Shown: positions 35,709 to 45,597, counted from the stretch's first letter. The stretch is DNA of 64,000 nucleotides from Roseiarcus sp963765375 (GCA_963765375.1 CAVXVZ010000007.1:434001-498000); one strand, 5' to 3'. Notes: generated by a model not told the origin, from the letters alone. Numbers and translations: made by a program.

Positions 35709-35994
35709 AGATCGCGTCGGCGGTCGCGTGAGGTCGGACGCGGGGCTTCAAGGCTTCCCTGTCGATCACGTCAACGGAACCTTGGAACAGGCTCGCGACG
35801 TAAGCCTTGACGCCCGCATAGTCGAACATCGTGGCGACAATGGCAGGGTCGAGGTCAACGAGAATGTCGATGTCGCTGTCAGGTCGCTGCTCGCCGCGCG
35901 CGGCGGAGCCGAACAAGGCGGCATGCATGACGCCATGCGCCCGCAAGTCAGCCTCGCGCTCCTTCAACCTCTTGATGATCTCGTCGCGTTTCAC
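35698..35994 (-). CDS. mntA: MntA-like nucleotidyltransferase antitoxin
   Basis: About 98 residues from GTG 35994 (VKRDEIIKRLKEREADLRAH); a TTG at 36012 is an alternative start. The MNT signature is complete: ALFGSAARGEQRPDSDIDILVDLDP (GSx10DxD with the two metal-binding Asp), followed by the short alpha/beta domain and VDVIDREALKP. It transfers AMP to the HepT tyrosine to neutralise it. Overlaps hepT by 11 bases, so the two are coupled. Confidence 0.85.
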   Translation of the reverse strand: MKRDEIIKRLKEREADLRAHGVMHAALFGSAARGEQRPDSDIDILVDLDPAIVATMFDYAGVKAYVASLFQGSVDVIDREALKPRVRPHATADAIYAF

Positions 35995-36058
35995 GGGGCT
36001 TTTATACCACAAAAGCCGTCCGGTTTCGAGGGCGAAAACAGGCTCTTATTCTGTCACG

Positions 36059-36295
36059 TTAATAAGCGACCTTGAAAGTCGGGCTATCCTCCGGCCGCGT
36101 CCGACGGTGATTGTAAATGCGCGTGGTGCCGATTTTGGCGTGGGCGAGCCACTCCTGCACCTTGGCGATGTCGGCCTGGTGGTCGAGCGCATTGGTGGCC
36201 GCCGTCGCGCGGAGCGCGTAAGCGCCGATACCGAGTGAATGCTGAAATCCTTGACATTTGAGCGCCTTCTGAGGCACAAACCGGCGTCCTAACAA
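36059..36295 (-). pseudogene. Tyrosine recombinase, C-terminal remnant
   Basis: About 75 residues: GIGAYALRATAATNALDHQA, DIAKVQEWLAHAKIGTTRIY and HRRTRPEDSPTFKV. These are box II (LRATAATN), the H/Axx helix (WLAHAKI) and the catalytic Tyr (TRIYNH) of a phage-type integrase subfamily. The catalytic Arg I half is missing, and the His that usually precedes LRATA is not present. A remnant near a hepT/mntA pair, likely from a lost island. Confidence 0.7.
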
Positions 36296-36394
36296 CTCAA
36301 CTGCCTATCCCTATCGCTGGCCTGAACCTCCCGCCGATCCGTGCGATCGAGCGGGGTTTTGGCGTCTTTGTTCCTCCGCCTGCGGAGGTTCACC

Positions 36395-37279
36395 ATGCGT
36401 GAAGATATGGCGCAGGTGATCGTGGAACGTCCCCGCATCAAGCCCTTCAACAGCCGTAAAGGGCGACGCCAGGCGCTGGATGATCTGCCAACGCATGAGG
36501 GAATGCGGCGGGCGCAGGCCCTTCGTGGTGATCGCAAGCAGCTCAATGAGAATCTCGCCCCGCTCCGGCGCTATTTGGAAAGTCAGGTTGGGCGACCGTG
36601 GAACAAGGTCTATGCCGAGATCGCCGCGCGCCTGCGCGTCGACAACACCGTACAACAGCACGTGCGCGATCATCTGCGCGACTTCGTGGCCGTCACCCCG
36701 CGTCGGAATATTTCCGGCTGGCGCGCCCCGATAGGAGGCGGCCTATGGTGGCAGCGGCTCTATGTCGATCCCGTGACCGGTCTTCTCTGCCGCACAGATA
36801 AGCTGCCGGAGGAAAGGGCGCGCCGGCGCGCCAGACGCAACAAGGTCGCCACCCCAATCGAACGCGTCCCGCTGAGTGAGGATCGTGAACTGCGCCTGAT
36901 CGATGGCCTTTGGTACGAAGTCCGCCTGGCTCCTCTGCCGGAGCCTGTCTATCGGGTTCGTCGTGAGGTTCGGAAGCTGCCCTACGTTTCCCACTCTTCG
37001 CGGAGCCGCTTTTTCGACGCCGAGATGAATGTGGGGCGGCTGATGACGCCGCCGGTGCGCGACGTGGTGACCGGCACTATGATTGAGGTTGGCCCGGCGA
37101 TCGACGACGCGCGAAGCTGGGATACTTATCGGAGGGCGAGTCCTGATCGTCACTATGCGATGGCCAAACGCGTTCTCTCCCGACGCGAGCTACGGCGTCA
37201 CGGGCTAACCAACGTGCCCGACCTGAGCACGACAGGGCCGGCTCTCCGGGAAAGAACCTCGATAGTTAGTGCAACATAA
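36395..37279 (+). CDS. Conserved hypothetical protein, 294 residues
   Basis: ATG 36395 has GCGGAGG seven bases upstream, within an inverted repeat CCTCCGC-CT-GCGGAGG that could hide the RBS. The protein starts MREDMAQVIVERPRIKPFNS and has NENLAPLRRYLESQVGRPWNKV, YAEIAARLRVDNTVQQHVRD and LIDGLWYEVRLAPLPEP. I know this pattern (MREDMxxVIVERPR, LNENLxPLRRxLxxxVGRxW, NTVQQHxxxH) as a recurrent unnamed family of proteobacterial accessory regions; no function is established to my knowledge. It is very Arg-rich in the C-terminal third, which could bind nucleic acid. It sits alone, pointing away from the integrase remnant. Confidence 0.6.
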   Translation: MREDMAQVIVERPRIKPFNSRKGRRQALDDLPTHEGMRRAQALRGDRKQLNENLAPLRRYLESQVGRPWNKVYAEIAARLRVDNTVQQHVRDHLRDFVAVTPRRNISGWRAPIGGGLWWQRLYVDPVTGLLCRTDKLPEERARRRARRNKVATPIERVPLSEDRELRLIDGLWYEVRLAPLPEPVYRVRREVRKLPYVSHSSRSRFFDAEMNVGRLMTPPVRDVVTGTMIEVGPAIDDARSWDTYRRASPDRHYAMAKRVLSRRELRRHGLTNVPDLSTTGPALRERTSIVSAT

Positions 37280-37444
37280 AGGACGTTACGTTTCGCAGTG
37301 GCAGGGAAGGGCCGGGCGGAGCCGCGCGCTTGACACTTAAGCCCGCCCCCACCCGACTGTGCGAGCGCGTGGACTATCCAAGGACTAGCTCTAAATGTAA
37401 GTCGTGAATCAAAGTCCCGGGCGGACACGCGGATGACGCGGGGC

Positions 37445-39175
37445 TCATGGTTTCTGCGCCAGCACCAGTCCGCCCTTAGGCAGATCGCTGCGGATGAGAT
37501 CAGGCACCTCCGCACCGGAGGTTTCGGTGCTCACCTCGTCGCGGATTAGGTAGTAGGCGTCCTCGACCCGCAGGTCTGGCGTCGGCAGAATCTTGGCGAC
37601 GGCGCGAGCGAACGGGCTGCCTTGCCCGGCTACGCCGTCGTCGGCCGTTTTGCCTTGGCGGGTCGATATGACGACGAAAGCGCCGTCGAAGGCGGAGGCG
37701 TCGATGGGCGCGAAGCCACGCCCGCCCAAGCCGCGGCTCGCGACGACCGGAATGTTGCGGCAGGCGTCGATGAAGATCAGTGTCGCGTGCGCGTGGCCAG
37801 CGATGACTTGCTGCATGTGTTCGAGCAACTCGCCGCCGCTCTGCAGAGCGTATCCGGTCTTCGCAAGAAAATTTGCGTCAGTCGCCATCAACAGGTTTTG
37901 CTGAACCCCTCCGGAAGCCAAGGAAAATCCGTGCCCGGCGAAATAGAACAGCGCGACCTCCGCGCCTTTCGCCTCGTCCGCGAAGTCCTCTATCGCCTGC
38001 TCGAAACCGTCGAGCGGGAGGTCGCGCTTGACCGTAACCTTAAAACCAACGCGCTCGAGGCCCGCTTTGATGAGATCCGCGTCGACGCCGGGATTGGCGA
38101 GCGGTGCGTCGCGATAGGCGCCGTTGGCGACCACGAGGGCGACGTGCCGGCCGGCGGGAGCGGCCGGCATTGGCTGTGGCGGAGCGGACGCGGCCGCTGG
38201 GGGCGTGGCCAGCGCCGCGACGACGAGGGTCCGATCTTCCTCCGCCTTATTGGCCCAGTAGGGGTCGCGGTCGACCCCGATGACCACCAACGCGCGATTG
38301 AAATCGTCGAGCGCTTTTCGCAAGTCGCCGTTTTTGGCTTCGGCCTCGCCGCGCGCGACAAGGCCTCCCATGTAATTCGGCTTGAGTGCGACGACCTGCT
38401 CGGCCTCGGCGAGCGCGCCTGAAACGTTCCCCTTACCTAAGAGGGCGCGAGAGCGAGCAGCATGCGGATTGGGAAGCTTGAGGTCGAGTCGGATCGCCTC
38501 GTCCGCGTCGGCGATGGCTCTGTCATACTCGTGCCGATCAACCTGCACATTGGCGCGGTACTCGAGGGCGTCGGCGTCGTCCGGCTTCAGCCGGATCGCC
38601 TCGTCGTAATCCGAAATAGCTTTGTCGTATTCGCCTTTGTTTGCATAAGCGATGCCACGGTTGTCGAAGGCGTAGGCATCGTCGGGCTTCAGCCGGATCG
38701 CCTCGTTGCAATCCGAAATAGCTTTGTCGTATTCGCCTTTGCTTTCATAAGCGGAGCCGCGGTTGACGAAGTAATCGTTCTGGTCCGGCTTCAGCCGGAT
38801 CGCCTCGTCGTAATCCGAAATAGCTTTGTCGTATTCGCCTTTGCTTGCATAAGCGAAGCCGCGGCCGGAGAAGGCGTAGGCGTCATCCGGCTTCAGCCGG
38901 ATCGCCTCGTTGCAATCCGAAATAGCTTTGTCGTATTCGCCTTTTCTGTCGTAGACAAAAGAACGATCTCTCAAAAAGACGGCGCGATCAGTGTCCGATA
39001 GGCCGCCACGCGCCAGGACCCGCGTACAAGCCGCTGCCGCCTGATCAGACGGCGCGGTCGCGCTGACGCAAGTCACACGGTCCGCGTGTTGAGCCGACGC
39101 GATGTTGCACGTCCAGAGCAGCGCGCCGGTCGCAATCAGCAATCGGCGAAACCAGGTCCCCATCGTAGCTCTCAT
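37445..39175 (-). CDS. Secreted caspase-family (C14) protein with TPR repeats
   Basis: 576 residues. A signal peptide (cleavage near NIASA-QH) is followed by at least six TPR units at about 65-300, four of them nearly identical 34-residue copies (SKGEYDKAISDYDEAIRLKP). A Pro/Ala linker then leads to a caspase-like domain at about 343-560 with the catalytic pair His415 (YFAGHGF) and Cys472 (FIDACRN). The core resembles bacterial orthocaspase/metacaspase-like proteases, which usually cleave after basic or acidic residues; the partner is unknown. The TPR part may bind substrates. Gene is single; stop at 37445. Confidence 0.88.
   Translation of the reverse strand: MRATMGTWFRRLLIATGALLWTCNIASAQHADRVTCVSATAPSDQAAAACTRVLARGGLSDTDRAVFLRDRSFVYDRKGEYDKAISDCNEAIRLKPDDAYAFSGRGFAYASKGEYDKAISDYDEAIRLKPDQNDYFVNRGSAYESKGEYDKAISDCNEAIRLKPDDAYAFDNRGIAYANKGEYDKAISDYDEAIRLKPDDADALEYRANVQVDRHEYDRAIADADEAIRLDLKLPNPHAARSRALLGKGNVSGALAEAEQVVALKPNYMGGLVARGEAEAKNGDLRKALDDFNRALVVIGVDRDPYWANKAEEDRTLVVAALATPPAAASAPPQPMPAAPAGRHVALVVANGAYRDAPLANPGVDADLIKAGLERVGFKVTVKRDLPLDGFEQAIEDFADEAKGAEVALFYFAGHGFSLASGGVQQNLLMATDANFLAKTGYALQSGGELLEHMQQVIAGHAHATLIFIDACRNIPVVASRGLGGRGFAPIDASAFDGAFVVISTRQGKTADDGVAGQGSPFARAVAKILPTPDLRVEDAYYLIRDEVSTETSGAEVPDLIRSDLPKGGLVLAQKP
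38612..39019 (-). repeat. 102-bp tandem repeats coding TPR units
   Basis: The phrase CGAAATAGCTTTGTCGTATT recurs at 38612, 38714, 38816 and 38918, each exactly 102 bp apart (34 codons). Intervening bases are largely identical between units, with differences mainly in the GKS/Y-N positions. The high DNA identity implies recent duplication and possible copy-number variation by slipped pairing or recombination. The outer boundaries are approximate. Confidence 0.85.
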
Positions 39176-39389
39176 CGCGCTGTTTCCGGTTTAACAACTG
39201 CTCCTTCTGGGAGAAGGTGTTAGCCGGATATGGGCTCTCCGCCAACGCGCCTCGAAGTCGTCATCCGGCTGGGTTGCGGCCGGCCCATCTTCTCCTCGGA
39301 GGACCTCCCTTCAGTTCACGTTTACAGCAAGGGGAAATCGCCGTCACGAGCAACAGGACCCCTGCGCAGGGGAATCGAATGAATTGCAT

Positions 39390-39905
39390 TCATAGGTTTT
39401 CGAGGATTTTGGCGAGATAGTTTTCGTCCCAAGCGGCGATAAGACGCTTGGATTTGAGGCTGTCCTTGCCGGGTGCCTTGCGCAAGGCATTGAGGGTTGC
39501 GCGCTTGACGGATGAGAAGTTGGCGGGGGCGTTTTTCTTTCGGATGCGGCAGTCATCGTCCCGGAAATTGACGTCCAGGACCCAATGCAAAGCATTCTCC
39601 ACGCCCCAATGTTGACGGATGGCGGACCCGAGTTTTTCGGCGTCGGCGGGCAGCGAGGAGATGTAGAAGCGCCGTTCCCGCTCAGTGCCCTTTTGTGTTT
39701 CCCGGCTGGAGACGACCATGATGATGGAGCGCAGGCCTGCCCACTCGTGATTTTTCCTCAGCCAGGCGATATCGCCGACGGCGAAGACCTCGCGGGTTTC
39801 GATGCGGCCATGCCCGGCATCGGTGCCGATCGCGCGCGAGACGGCGACATCTTTGAAATTGCACGCCATTTGCTCTGTGAACAGGTCTTCCACGTCGGTC
39901 CGCAA
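39390..39905 (-). pseudogene. ISAs1-family transposase, C-terminal remnant
   Basis: 171 residues with EVFAVGDIAWLRKNHEWAGL, RFYISSLPADAEKLGSAIRQ and HWGVENALHWVLDVNFRDDD, which is the C-terminal half of an ISAs1 DDE transposase of a different copy from that at 872-2034. The N-terminal half is absent; the left end of the Tn3 element lies at 39927. A perfect CCCCTGCGCAGGGG palindrome at about 39359-39372 may be part of the IS end. Confidence 0.75.
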
Positions 39906-39994
39906 GGTTGCCTGATTGCCCTTGAGGGGGTCAACGTGGAATCTTCCCGAAAGAGCACGCTAAGGGTGTGTCTGCGATCGGGCATGGGTTTCCG

Positions 39995-40231
39995 CTACCG
40001 AAGCCGCTGATTTTTTCGTTTGGCGGTCTCGGCAGTCGCCTGGCTGAACAGGTGGCGAGGGATGTTGATCAGCGCGAACCGCCGCCGTTCTTCGGGCAAT
40101 TCGGCGGTGTCGGCCTCGACGAATATCTCGATGGTCTCGTCGCTGGCATAAACTTCGACACGCAACGCGCAGCTCTCGAAATCGACTTCGTGACGCCGTC
40201 CAGATTTACCGCGAATAATTGCATGGGACAT
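39995..40231 (-). CDS. Small Tn3-borne hypothetical protein
   Basis: 78 residues from ATG 40231, with AGGA six bases upstream: MSHAIIRGKSGRRHEVDFES, VEVYASDETIEIFVEADTAE, then LINIPRHLFSQATAETAKRK. No family recognised. It lies between the left repeat and the resolvase on the same strand as the latter, a usual passenger position. Function unknown. Confidence 0.5.
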   Translation of the reverse strand: MSHAIIRGKSGRRHEVDFESCALRVEVYASDETIEIFVEADTAELPEERRRFALINIPRHLFSQATAETAKRKNQRLR

Positions 40232-40268
40232 TTGCGTTCCTACGAGAGGCTGAAGGGATAGGAAGGCG

Positions 40269-40846
40269 TCAAGGCAAGCCTTCGATATGTTCCGAGACTG
40301 TCTGAGCGAGCGCGGCGTAGAGCGCTGTCTTGCCGACTTTGATGCGAGCTGCAGCTTCGCGAACCGTAAGACCCTGGGTGACAAGCGTTTGAGCGCGCCG
40401 GAGCTTTTCGTCAGTCACGACGGGTTTGCGCCCGCCCCGGCGACCGCGGGCCATCGCTGCATCGAGGCCGGCGCGAGTTCGTTCGCGGATGAGGTCGCGC
40501 TCGAACTGTCCGAGCGCGCCGAAAATGTGAAAGATGAGCCGTCCGCCTGGCGTCGTGGTGTCGATCGCTTCTGTCAGAGAGCGGAAGCTGACGCCGCGCG
40601 CTTCCAGGCCGTTCACCGTCTCGATCAAGTGCGGCAACGAACGGCCGAGCCGATCGAGCTTCCACACCGTCAGGATATCGCCGTTTCGCACGAAGCTCAG
40701 CGCAGCTTTCAGTCCAGGGCGGTCGGCTTTGGCTCCGGACGCTTTGTCCTCGAACACGCGCGCGCAGCCGGCTTTGGGAGGGCGTCTAGCTGCAAGGCCA
40801 AGTCTTGGTCGGTCGTCGACACTCTCGCATAGCCGATAGCCGCCAT
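40269..40846 (-). pseudogene. tnpR: Tn3-type serine resolvase, frameshifted near its start
   Basis: ATG 40846 reads MAAIGYARVSTTDQDLALQL-DAL, with the catalytic Ser in ARVST, then one base is out of frame at about 40772-40778. Beyond it the protein continues KAGCARVFEDKASGAKADRP, ILTVWKLDRLGRSLPHLIET, FHIFGALGQFERDLIRERT and a C-terminal HTH (GLTVREAAARIKVGKTALYAAL). All resolvase features are present if the single base is restored. As read here, the C-terminal part would need a different start and lack the nucleophile. Confidence 0.78.
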
Positions 40847-40982
40847 CCCGCGTCCTTTTGTCCGGAAATCCGTCCGATAATCTACTTGTCCAGGAACCCG
40901 TCGTCAAAGGTGTTGACGGACACGTGCAGAGTCGGCCGGCAAATGATCGAAAGGCGGTCACGAGCACGAACAAAGGCGCGGC

Positions 40983-43956
40983 ATGAAAAAGCACGAAATC
41001 CTCTCGCCGCAGTCGCGCGCGGCGCTGTTTGATCCGCCGACGGACCCGGCCGCGATCGTCCGCCGCTACACGTTTTCGCCCGAGGACTCAGCGCTGATTC
41101 GCCAACGGCGGCGCGCCGCCAATCGGATTGGGTTCGCGATTCAGCTCGCATACTTTCGCCATCCGGGTCGGATCATGCGCGTCGACGAGGCTCCGCCCGA
41201 AGACATGCTGACTTTCATCGCCGGGCAGATTGACGCTCATCCAGGAGACTTTCGCGACTATGCGGGCCGCGCTCAAACCCGACGCGAGCATATCGCCGAA
41301 TTGCAAATCAGCTTGAATGTCAGGCTTTCCCGCAGCCATGACGTGCGGCCTCTTCTTTCCGTCGCGATGAGTGAAGCGGTCGGAACGGATCGCGGCGTCA
41401 CAATCGTTGCGGCCATGGTCGGATATTTGCGCGAGCATTACATCCTGTTGCCATCGCCATGGGAACTGGAGCGTCTCGCCCTGGCGGCGCGCGCGCTCGC
41501 CCGCAAACGCGCTCACAGGAACCTCGTCGAAGGCCTATCGCCACAGACGATCGCAGGATTGGAGGCCATGCTCGTCGTCACCGACGACGAAGACCGCACG
41601 CCGCTCGCGTGGTTGCGGGATTGGCCAGAAGCGCCGCGCCAAAGAAATCTCGTCGCCCTCGTCGAGCGGTTGCAAGCGGTGCGAAAACTCGGCGTCGGAG
41701 CGGATCGCGAGAAGCGCATTCACCGCGCGGTACGCGGCAATCGCCCGCGAACTCGCCATCCTCGTTCCCCGCGACATCTCGCGTTTCGACACAGCCCGCC
41801 GTCTCGCGACACTGGCGGTGTTCGCGCGAGAGATGGAGGCCATTCTCACCGACGCCGCGCTCGCCATGTTCGACAAGATGCTAGGCGCTGTCTTCCGCCG
41901 CGCCGACCGCGCCTACAAAGACAACGTGGTCGATCGTGCGAGGACGCTCGACGCCTCGGCGCGGGCCTTGCTCGGCATGGCCAAGGCCATGCTCGCCGCC
42001 AAGGCGAAGAACGAAGACCAGGTCGCCGCCGTCGAACGGGCGCTCGGCTGGGAACGTCTCAAACTCCTGGTTTCCGAGGCCGAAGCGGTCGTCACCGAGA
42101 CGCGACCGGACAATCTCGGCGAGGTCGTCGAGCGGTATGCGAGCGTGCGGCGCATGTCGCCGATCGTCCTCGGGGCTTTCGCCTTCCGATCATGGAGAGA
42201 CAACGATCCGTTGCTCGCCGCGCTTGACCTGGTGCGCGAGCTTCATGCGATCGGCGCGAAGAAACTCCCGCCGCATCCACCGACATCTTTCCTGAGACCG
42301 GTATGGCGCAAGGTCGTCAAAACCGAGGTCGGGATCGATCGCAGAGCCTATGAAGTCGCGGTCATGATGGCGTTGCGCGAACGGCTGCAATCGGGCGACG
42401 TCTGGGTCGAAGGCAGCCGTGCGTTTCGCGCTTTCGACGACTTTCTACTGCCTCGCGACGCTTTCGAGAACCGCCGGAAAATCGGCGAATTGGGTCTCGC
42501 CGTCGCCGATCGTTTCGAGGATTGGCGCGATGAAAAAACCAAACGTCTGGAAACCCGCCTTCGCGAGGTCGATGCGCTTGCCGCCGCAGGCGAGCTGCCA
42601 GAGGCCTCGCTCACCGAGGATGGCCTGTCGATCAGCCCTATTCGCAAGAATGAGAACGAGGCGGCCGACGCGGTCATCCGTCGGCTCTACGCGATGTTGC
42701 CGCGTCTGCGCGTCACCGAGCTTTTCGCGGAAATCCACGGCTGGACGGGCTTCGCCGACAGCTTCGCGCATCTGCGCACGGGCGCGCCGCCGGACGATGC
42801 GCGAGCTTTGATGACCACTGTACTCGCCGACGCCACCAATCTCGGCCTGACGCGCATGGCCCGTAGTTCTGGGACTTTCAGCCATTCCCGGCTGTTGTGG
42901 ATCGCCGAATGGCATGTGCGCGATGAGACCTATCAGGCCGCGCTCGCCTGTCTCGTCGACGCCATTCATGCCCACCCCTTCTCCAGGATATGGGGCGACG
43001 GCGACACATCGTCGTCCGACGGCCAGTTTTTCCGCGCCGGCGGACATGGCGAGGCCCGCGCCGACTACAACGCCAAATACGGATCGGAGCCGGGCGTGAA
43101 ATTCTACACTCACGTTTCCGATCGCTACGCGCCGTTCTATTCCAAGGTCGTCGCCGCGAACGCCAGTGAAGCCGCGCACGTTCTCGACGGATTGATGCAC
43201 CACGAAAGCGCGATCGACATCCGCGAGCATTACACCGACACCGCCGGCGCGATCGATCACGTATTCGGCCTCTGCCACGTGCTGGGATTCCGCTTCGCGC
43301 CGCGCATTCGCGATCTCGCCGACCGGAGGCTCTATATCGCCGGCGCGCGCGGCGCTTACAAAGCGCTCGATCCTGTGATCGGGGGCGGACTGGATTTGCG
43401 CGTCGTCGGCGAGAACTGGGATGAAATCCTGCGCTTGGCCGCTTCGATCAAAGCGGGAACGGTTGCGCCTTCGGCGATCCTGCGCCGCCTCGCCGCCTAT
43501 CCCCGACAGAACGCGCTCGCCAAAACGCTACGCGAAATCGGTCGTCTGGAGCGCACTCTGTTCACGCTCGACTGGATCAGCGACCCCGCCCTGCGCCGGC
43601 GAACCAACGCCGGGCTCAACAAGGGCGAGGCTCGCAATGCGCTCGCGCGCGCCGTGTTCTTTCATCGTCTCGGCGAAATCCGCGACCGGACCTTCGAGAA
43701 CCAGCGCTACCGCGCCTCTGGCCTCAATCTCGCCGTCGCCGCAATCATCCTTTGGAACACCGTCTATCTCGGCCGCGCCGTCGATGAGCTGCGCTCGCGT
43801 GGCGAAATCATTCCCGACGATCTTCTCGCTCACGTCGCGCCGCTCGGCTGGGAGCATATCGCGTTCAACGGCGATTACGTCTGGCCCGCCGAGCCGCTTG
43901 GAAATGCTTTCCGGCCCCTACGAAATCCGCGCGCCGAGTTCCTCGATGCGGCTTAG
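40983..43956 (+). pseudogene. tnpA: Tn3-family transposase TnpA, one frameshift
   Basis: ATG 40983 gives MKKHEILSPQSRAALFDPPT, the DUF4158 start. At about 41725 (GAGAAGCGCATTCACCG) a one-base shift is needed to continue as ARYAAIARELAILVPRDISR. The remainder is a full Tn3 DDE domain: SSDGQFFRAGG (first Asp), HVSDRYAPFYSKVV (second), and the C-terminal YRASGLNLAVAAIILWNTVYL. The restored protein is about 990 residues, normal for the family. As sequenced it is broken. Confidence 0.85.
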
Positions 43957-43997
43957 CGTGCTCTTTCGGGAAGAGTCCACGATGACCCCATCTACGC

Positions 43998-44603
43998 CAG
44001 CGCCGCGAAAAGCTATTCGGTGCGGCGCGCGGGATTCCGCTCGACCGCAACGCCAAGGCGCGGATCATAGCCTATGCGAGAGCCTACGGCGCCCGCATGA
44101 AGCTGCCCGGCCAACATCGCGGCCCGATCACGCGCGCTTTCATAGAGGTGCTGGAAACGCTTCTGTGGGGCTTCCACAACAGCAAGGACGGGCGTTGCTT
44201 TCCGAGCTACGAGAGTATTGCCGCGCGGGCCAGATGCAACCGAGACACGGTTTACGAGGCCATCAAGGCGCTCGAAGCGGCGGACATTCTCACGTGGGTT
44301 AATCGCATCGTGCGCATACGCACCCGCGAGCTCGATCTGTTCGGCCAATGGGCCTCCCGCTGGCGCATCGTTCGCTGCAGCAATGCCTACGTGTTTCGCG
44401 ATCCCCTGCCCTGTGCCGAAGGCCGACCGACTGACCGACCGGCTTCTAAGTCGGAAAATCCCACTGGAACCCTAAATCCAGATATTTCCCCTAATAAACC
44501 GGCGACCACTGACGACTTCAGGGGCATGGATTCCGACCTCCTAAGCTCCCTTTATCGCCTCGGAAGCGCCCTAGCGGCCAAACACGGGCTTGCTATGACC
44601 TAG
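43998..44603 (+). pseudogene. Plasmid replication-type helix-turn-helix protein, 5' end lost
   Basis: The frame is open from the Tn3 right end and reads REKLFGAARGIPLDRNAKAR, then IAYARAYGARMKLPGQHRGP, LEVLETLLWGFHNSKDGRCF and PSYESIAARARCNRDTVYEA with WVNRIVRIRTRELDLFG. This is a winged helix-turn-helix protein found as RepA-like initiator or control protein in alphaproteobacterial plasmids. ATG 44097 could give a 168-residue shortened form. The N-terminus is replaced by Tn3 sequence. It is next to parA, fitting a plasmid backbone. Confidence 0.65.
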
Positions 44604-44919
44604 CACAGCACCAATGCGGAGCGCGCTCGCGCGCGCAACATTTTACATGAAGGGGAGGAGATGATTTGCCCATCTCCTCCCCTACGGGCGCTCGCGCGCC
44701 CTACCCCACCTCTGGCAAGCTAAAGCGGAGGCGCGGCTCACGCCGCCGCGCCCCTTTATATGTGCGAGAGCCGCCTTACGGCGGCTAGCTTCAGCGAGGA
44801 AAAAAGGGGCGAAGGTGAATCAAAAGCCCTCTAGACACCTAGAAGGCTACATGGCTTTACAGCTTGCCTACTAGTTGCCTTTCGCTAGAATCTTGGGGTG
44901 ATTCGGAAAGAGGGGCGCG
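44604..44919. promoter_or_regulatory. Rep-par intergenic region with strong hairpins
   Basis: A perfect 12-bp stem GGGGAGGAGATG-7-CATCTCCTCCCC lies at 44652-44682. GC-rich palindromes flank it (gagcgcgctcgcgcgcgc near 44626) and an AGCCGCC-TTA-CGGCGGCT hairpin occurs near 44768. Before parA there are short repeats around tagacacctagaaggc and ttgcctactagttgcc (44832-44885). Terminator, control RNA or origin functions are all possible. No gene seen. parA has GAGGGG as RBS. Confidence 0.5.
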
Positions 44920-45597
44920 ATGAAAACCATTGCCGTAGTCAGCCAAAAGGGCGGCGTGGGAAAGACAACCACGGCGATTGAGCTTGGCTTTGCCGCTCAT
45001 CTGGCGGGCTTTGCAACAGCGATCATCGACCTCGACCCGCAAGGAACCGCCGCTAAATGTGGCGACCGGCGGGAAACAGATGGGCCTTCTGTGATTGGTG
45101 GTCAGGCGTCGAGGCTCAACGTCATTCTTGATACGGCTCGGGACAATGGAGCTGATCTTGTCCTCATCGACACGCCGCCAAGCGCTGAAGCTATCGCTCT
45201 GCAGGTCGTGAAGGTCGCCGATTACGTTTTGATCCCTACCCGTCCAGGAGGGTTCGACATTGAGGCCATTCAAACCACATTGGAAATGGCGGACTATGCA
45301 AAGCGCCCCGCCTCAGTGCTGATAAACTCTGTTCCGACAAACAGGCAGCATCTCGGCACCACGACCCTTGCCGGGTTGAAGGAGCGAGGATTTTCCGTAG
45401 CGCCGATCATATGGATGGAGCGGGCAGCCTTTGCCGACCTTGGCGCAGATGGCATCCCGGTCTTGGAGAAAGACCCCGGCAGTAAGGCCAGCCAAGAAGT
45501 AACCGAGCTTTTCGAGTGGCTTTGTCTTCAAATGGACGTGACACCCAGACCGCTAGATGACAAGAATACTAGCCACCTAGCCCGCAAGGTGGCGTGA
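44920..45597 (+). CDS. parA: ParA-family partition ATPase
   Basis: 225 residues: deviant Walker A VVSQKGGVGKTTTAIELG at residues 6-23, Walker A' AIIDLDPQG near 40, Walker B VLIDTPPS near 85. No N-terminal HTH, so this is the small type Ib (ParA/Soj-like) class, in which a separate small partner supplies centromere binding. That partner is the coupled next gene. It segregates plasmid copies by ATP-dependent nucleoid binding. Confidence 0.9.
   Translation: MKTIAVVSQKGGVGKTTTAIELGFAAHLAGFATAIIDLDPQGTAAKCGDRRETDGPSVIGGQASRLNVILDTARDNGADLVLIDTPPSAEAIALQVVKVADYVLIPTRPGGFDIEAIQTTLEMADYAKRPASVLINSVPTNRQHLGTTTLAGLKERGFSVAPIIWMERAAFADLGADGIPVLEKDPGSKASQEVTELFEWLCLQMDVTPRPLDDKNTSHLARKVA

Larger units (their letters stand above)
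39927..43989 (+). mobile_element. Tn3-family transposon, 4063 bp, decayed
   Basis: 38-bp inverted repeats GGGGTCAACGTGGAATCTTC... at 39927-39964 and the complement at 43952-43989 (two mismatches). It carries divergent resolvase and tnpA genes and a small passenger. The 5-bp flanks (ttgag and atcta) do not match, so no target duplication remains. Both large genes carry a frameshift, suggesting immobility in cis. Confidence 0.88.

Noticed and set aside
38612..39019. Regular 102-bp repeats considered as a CRISPR-like array
   Set aside because: The units are coding, contiguous and each encodes one TPR; there are no unique spacers between short repeats.
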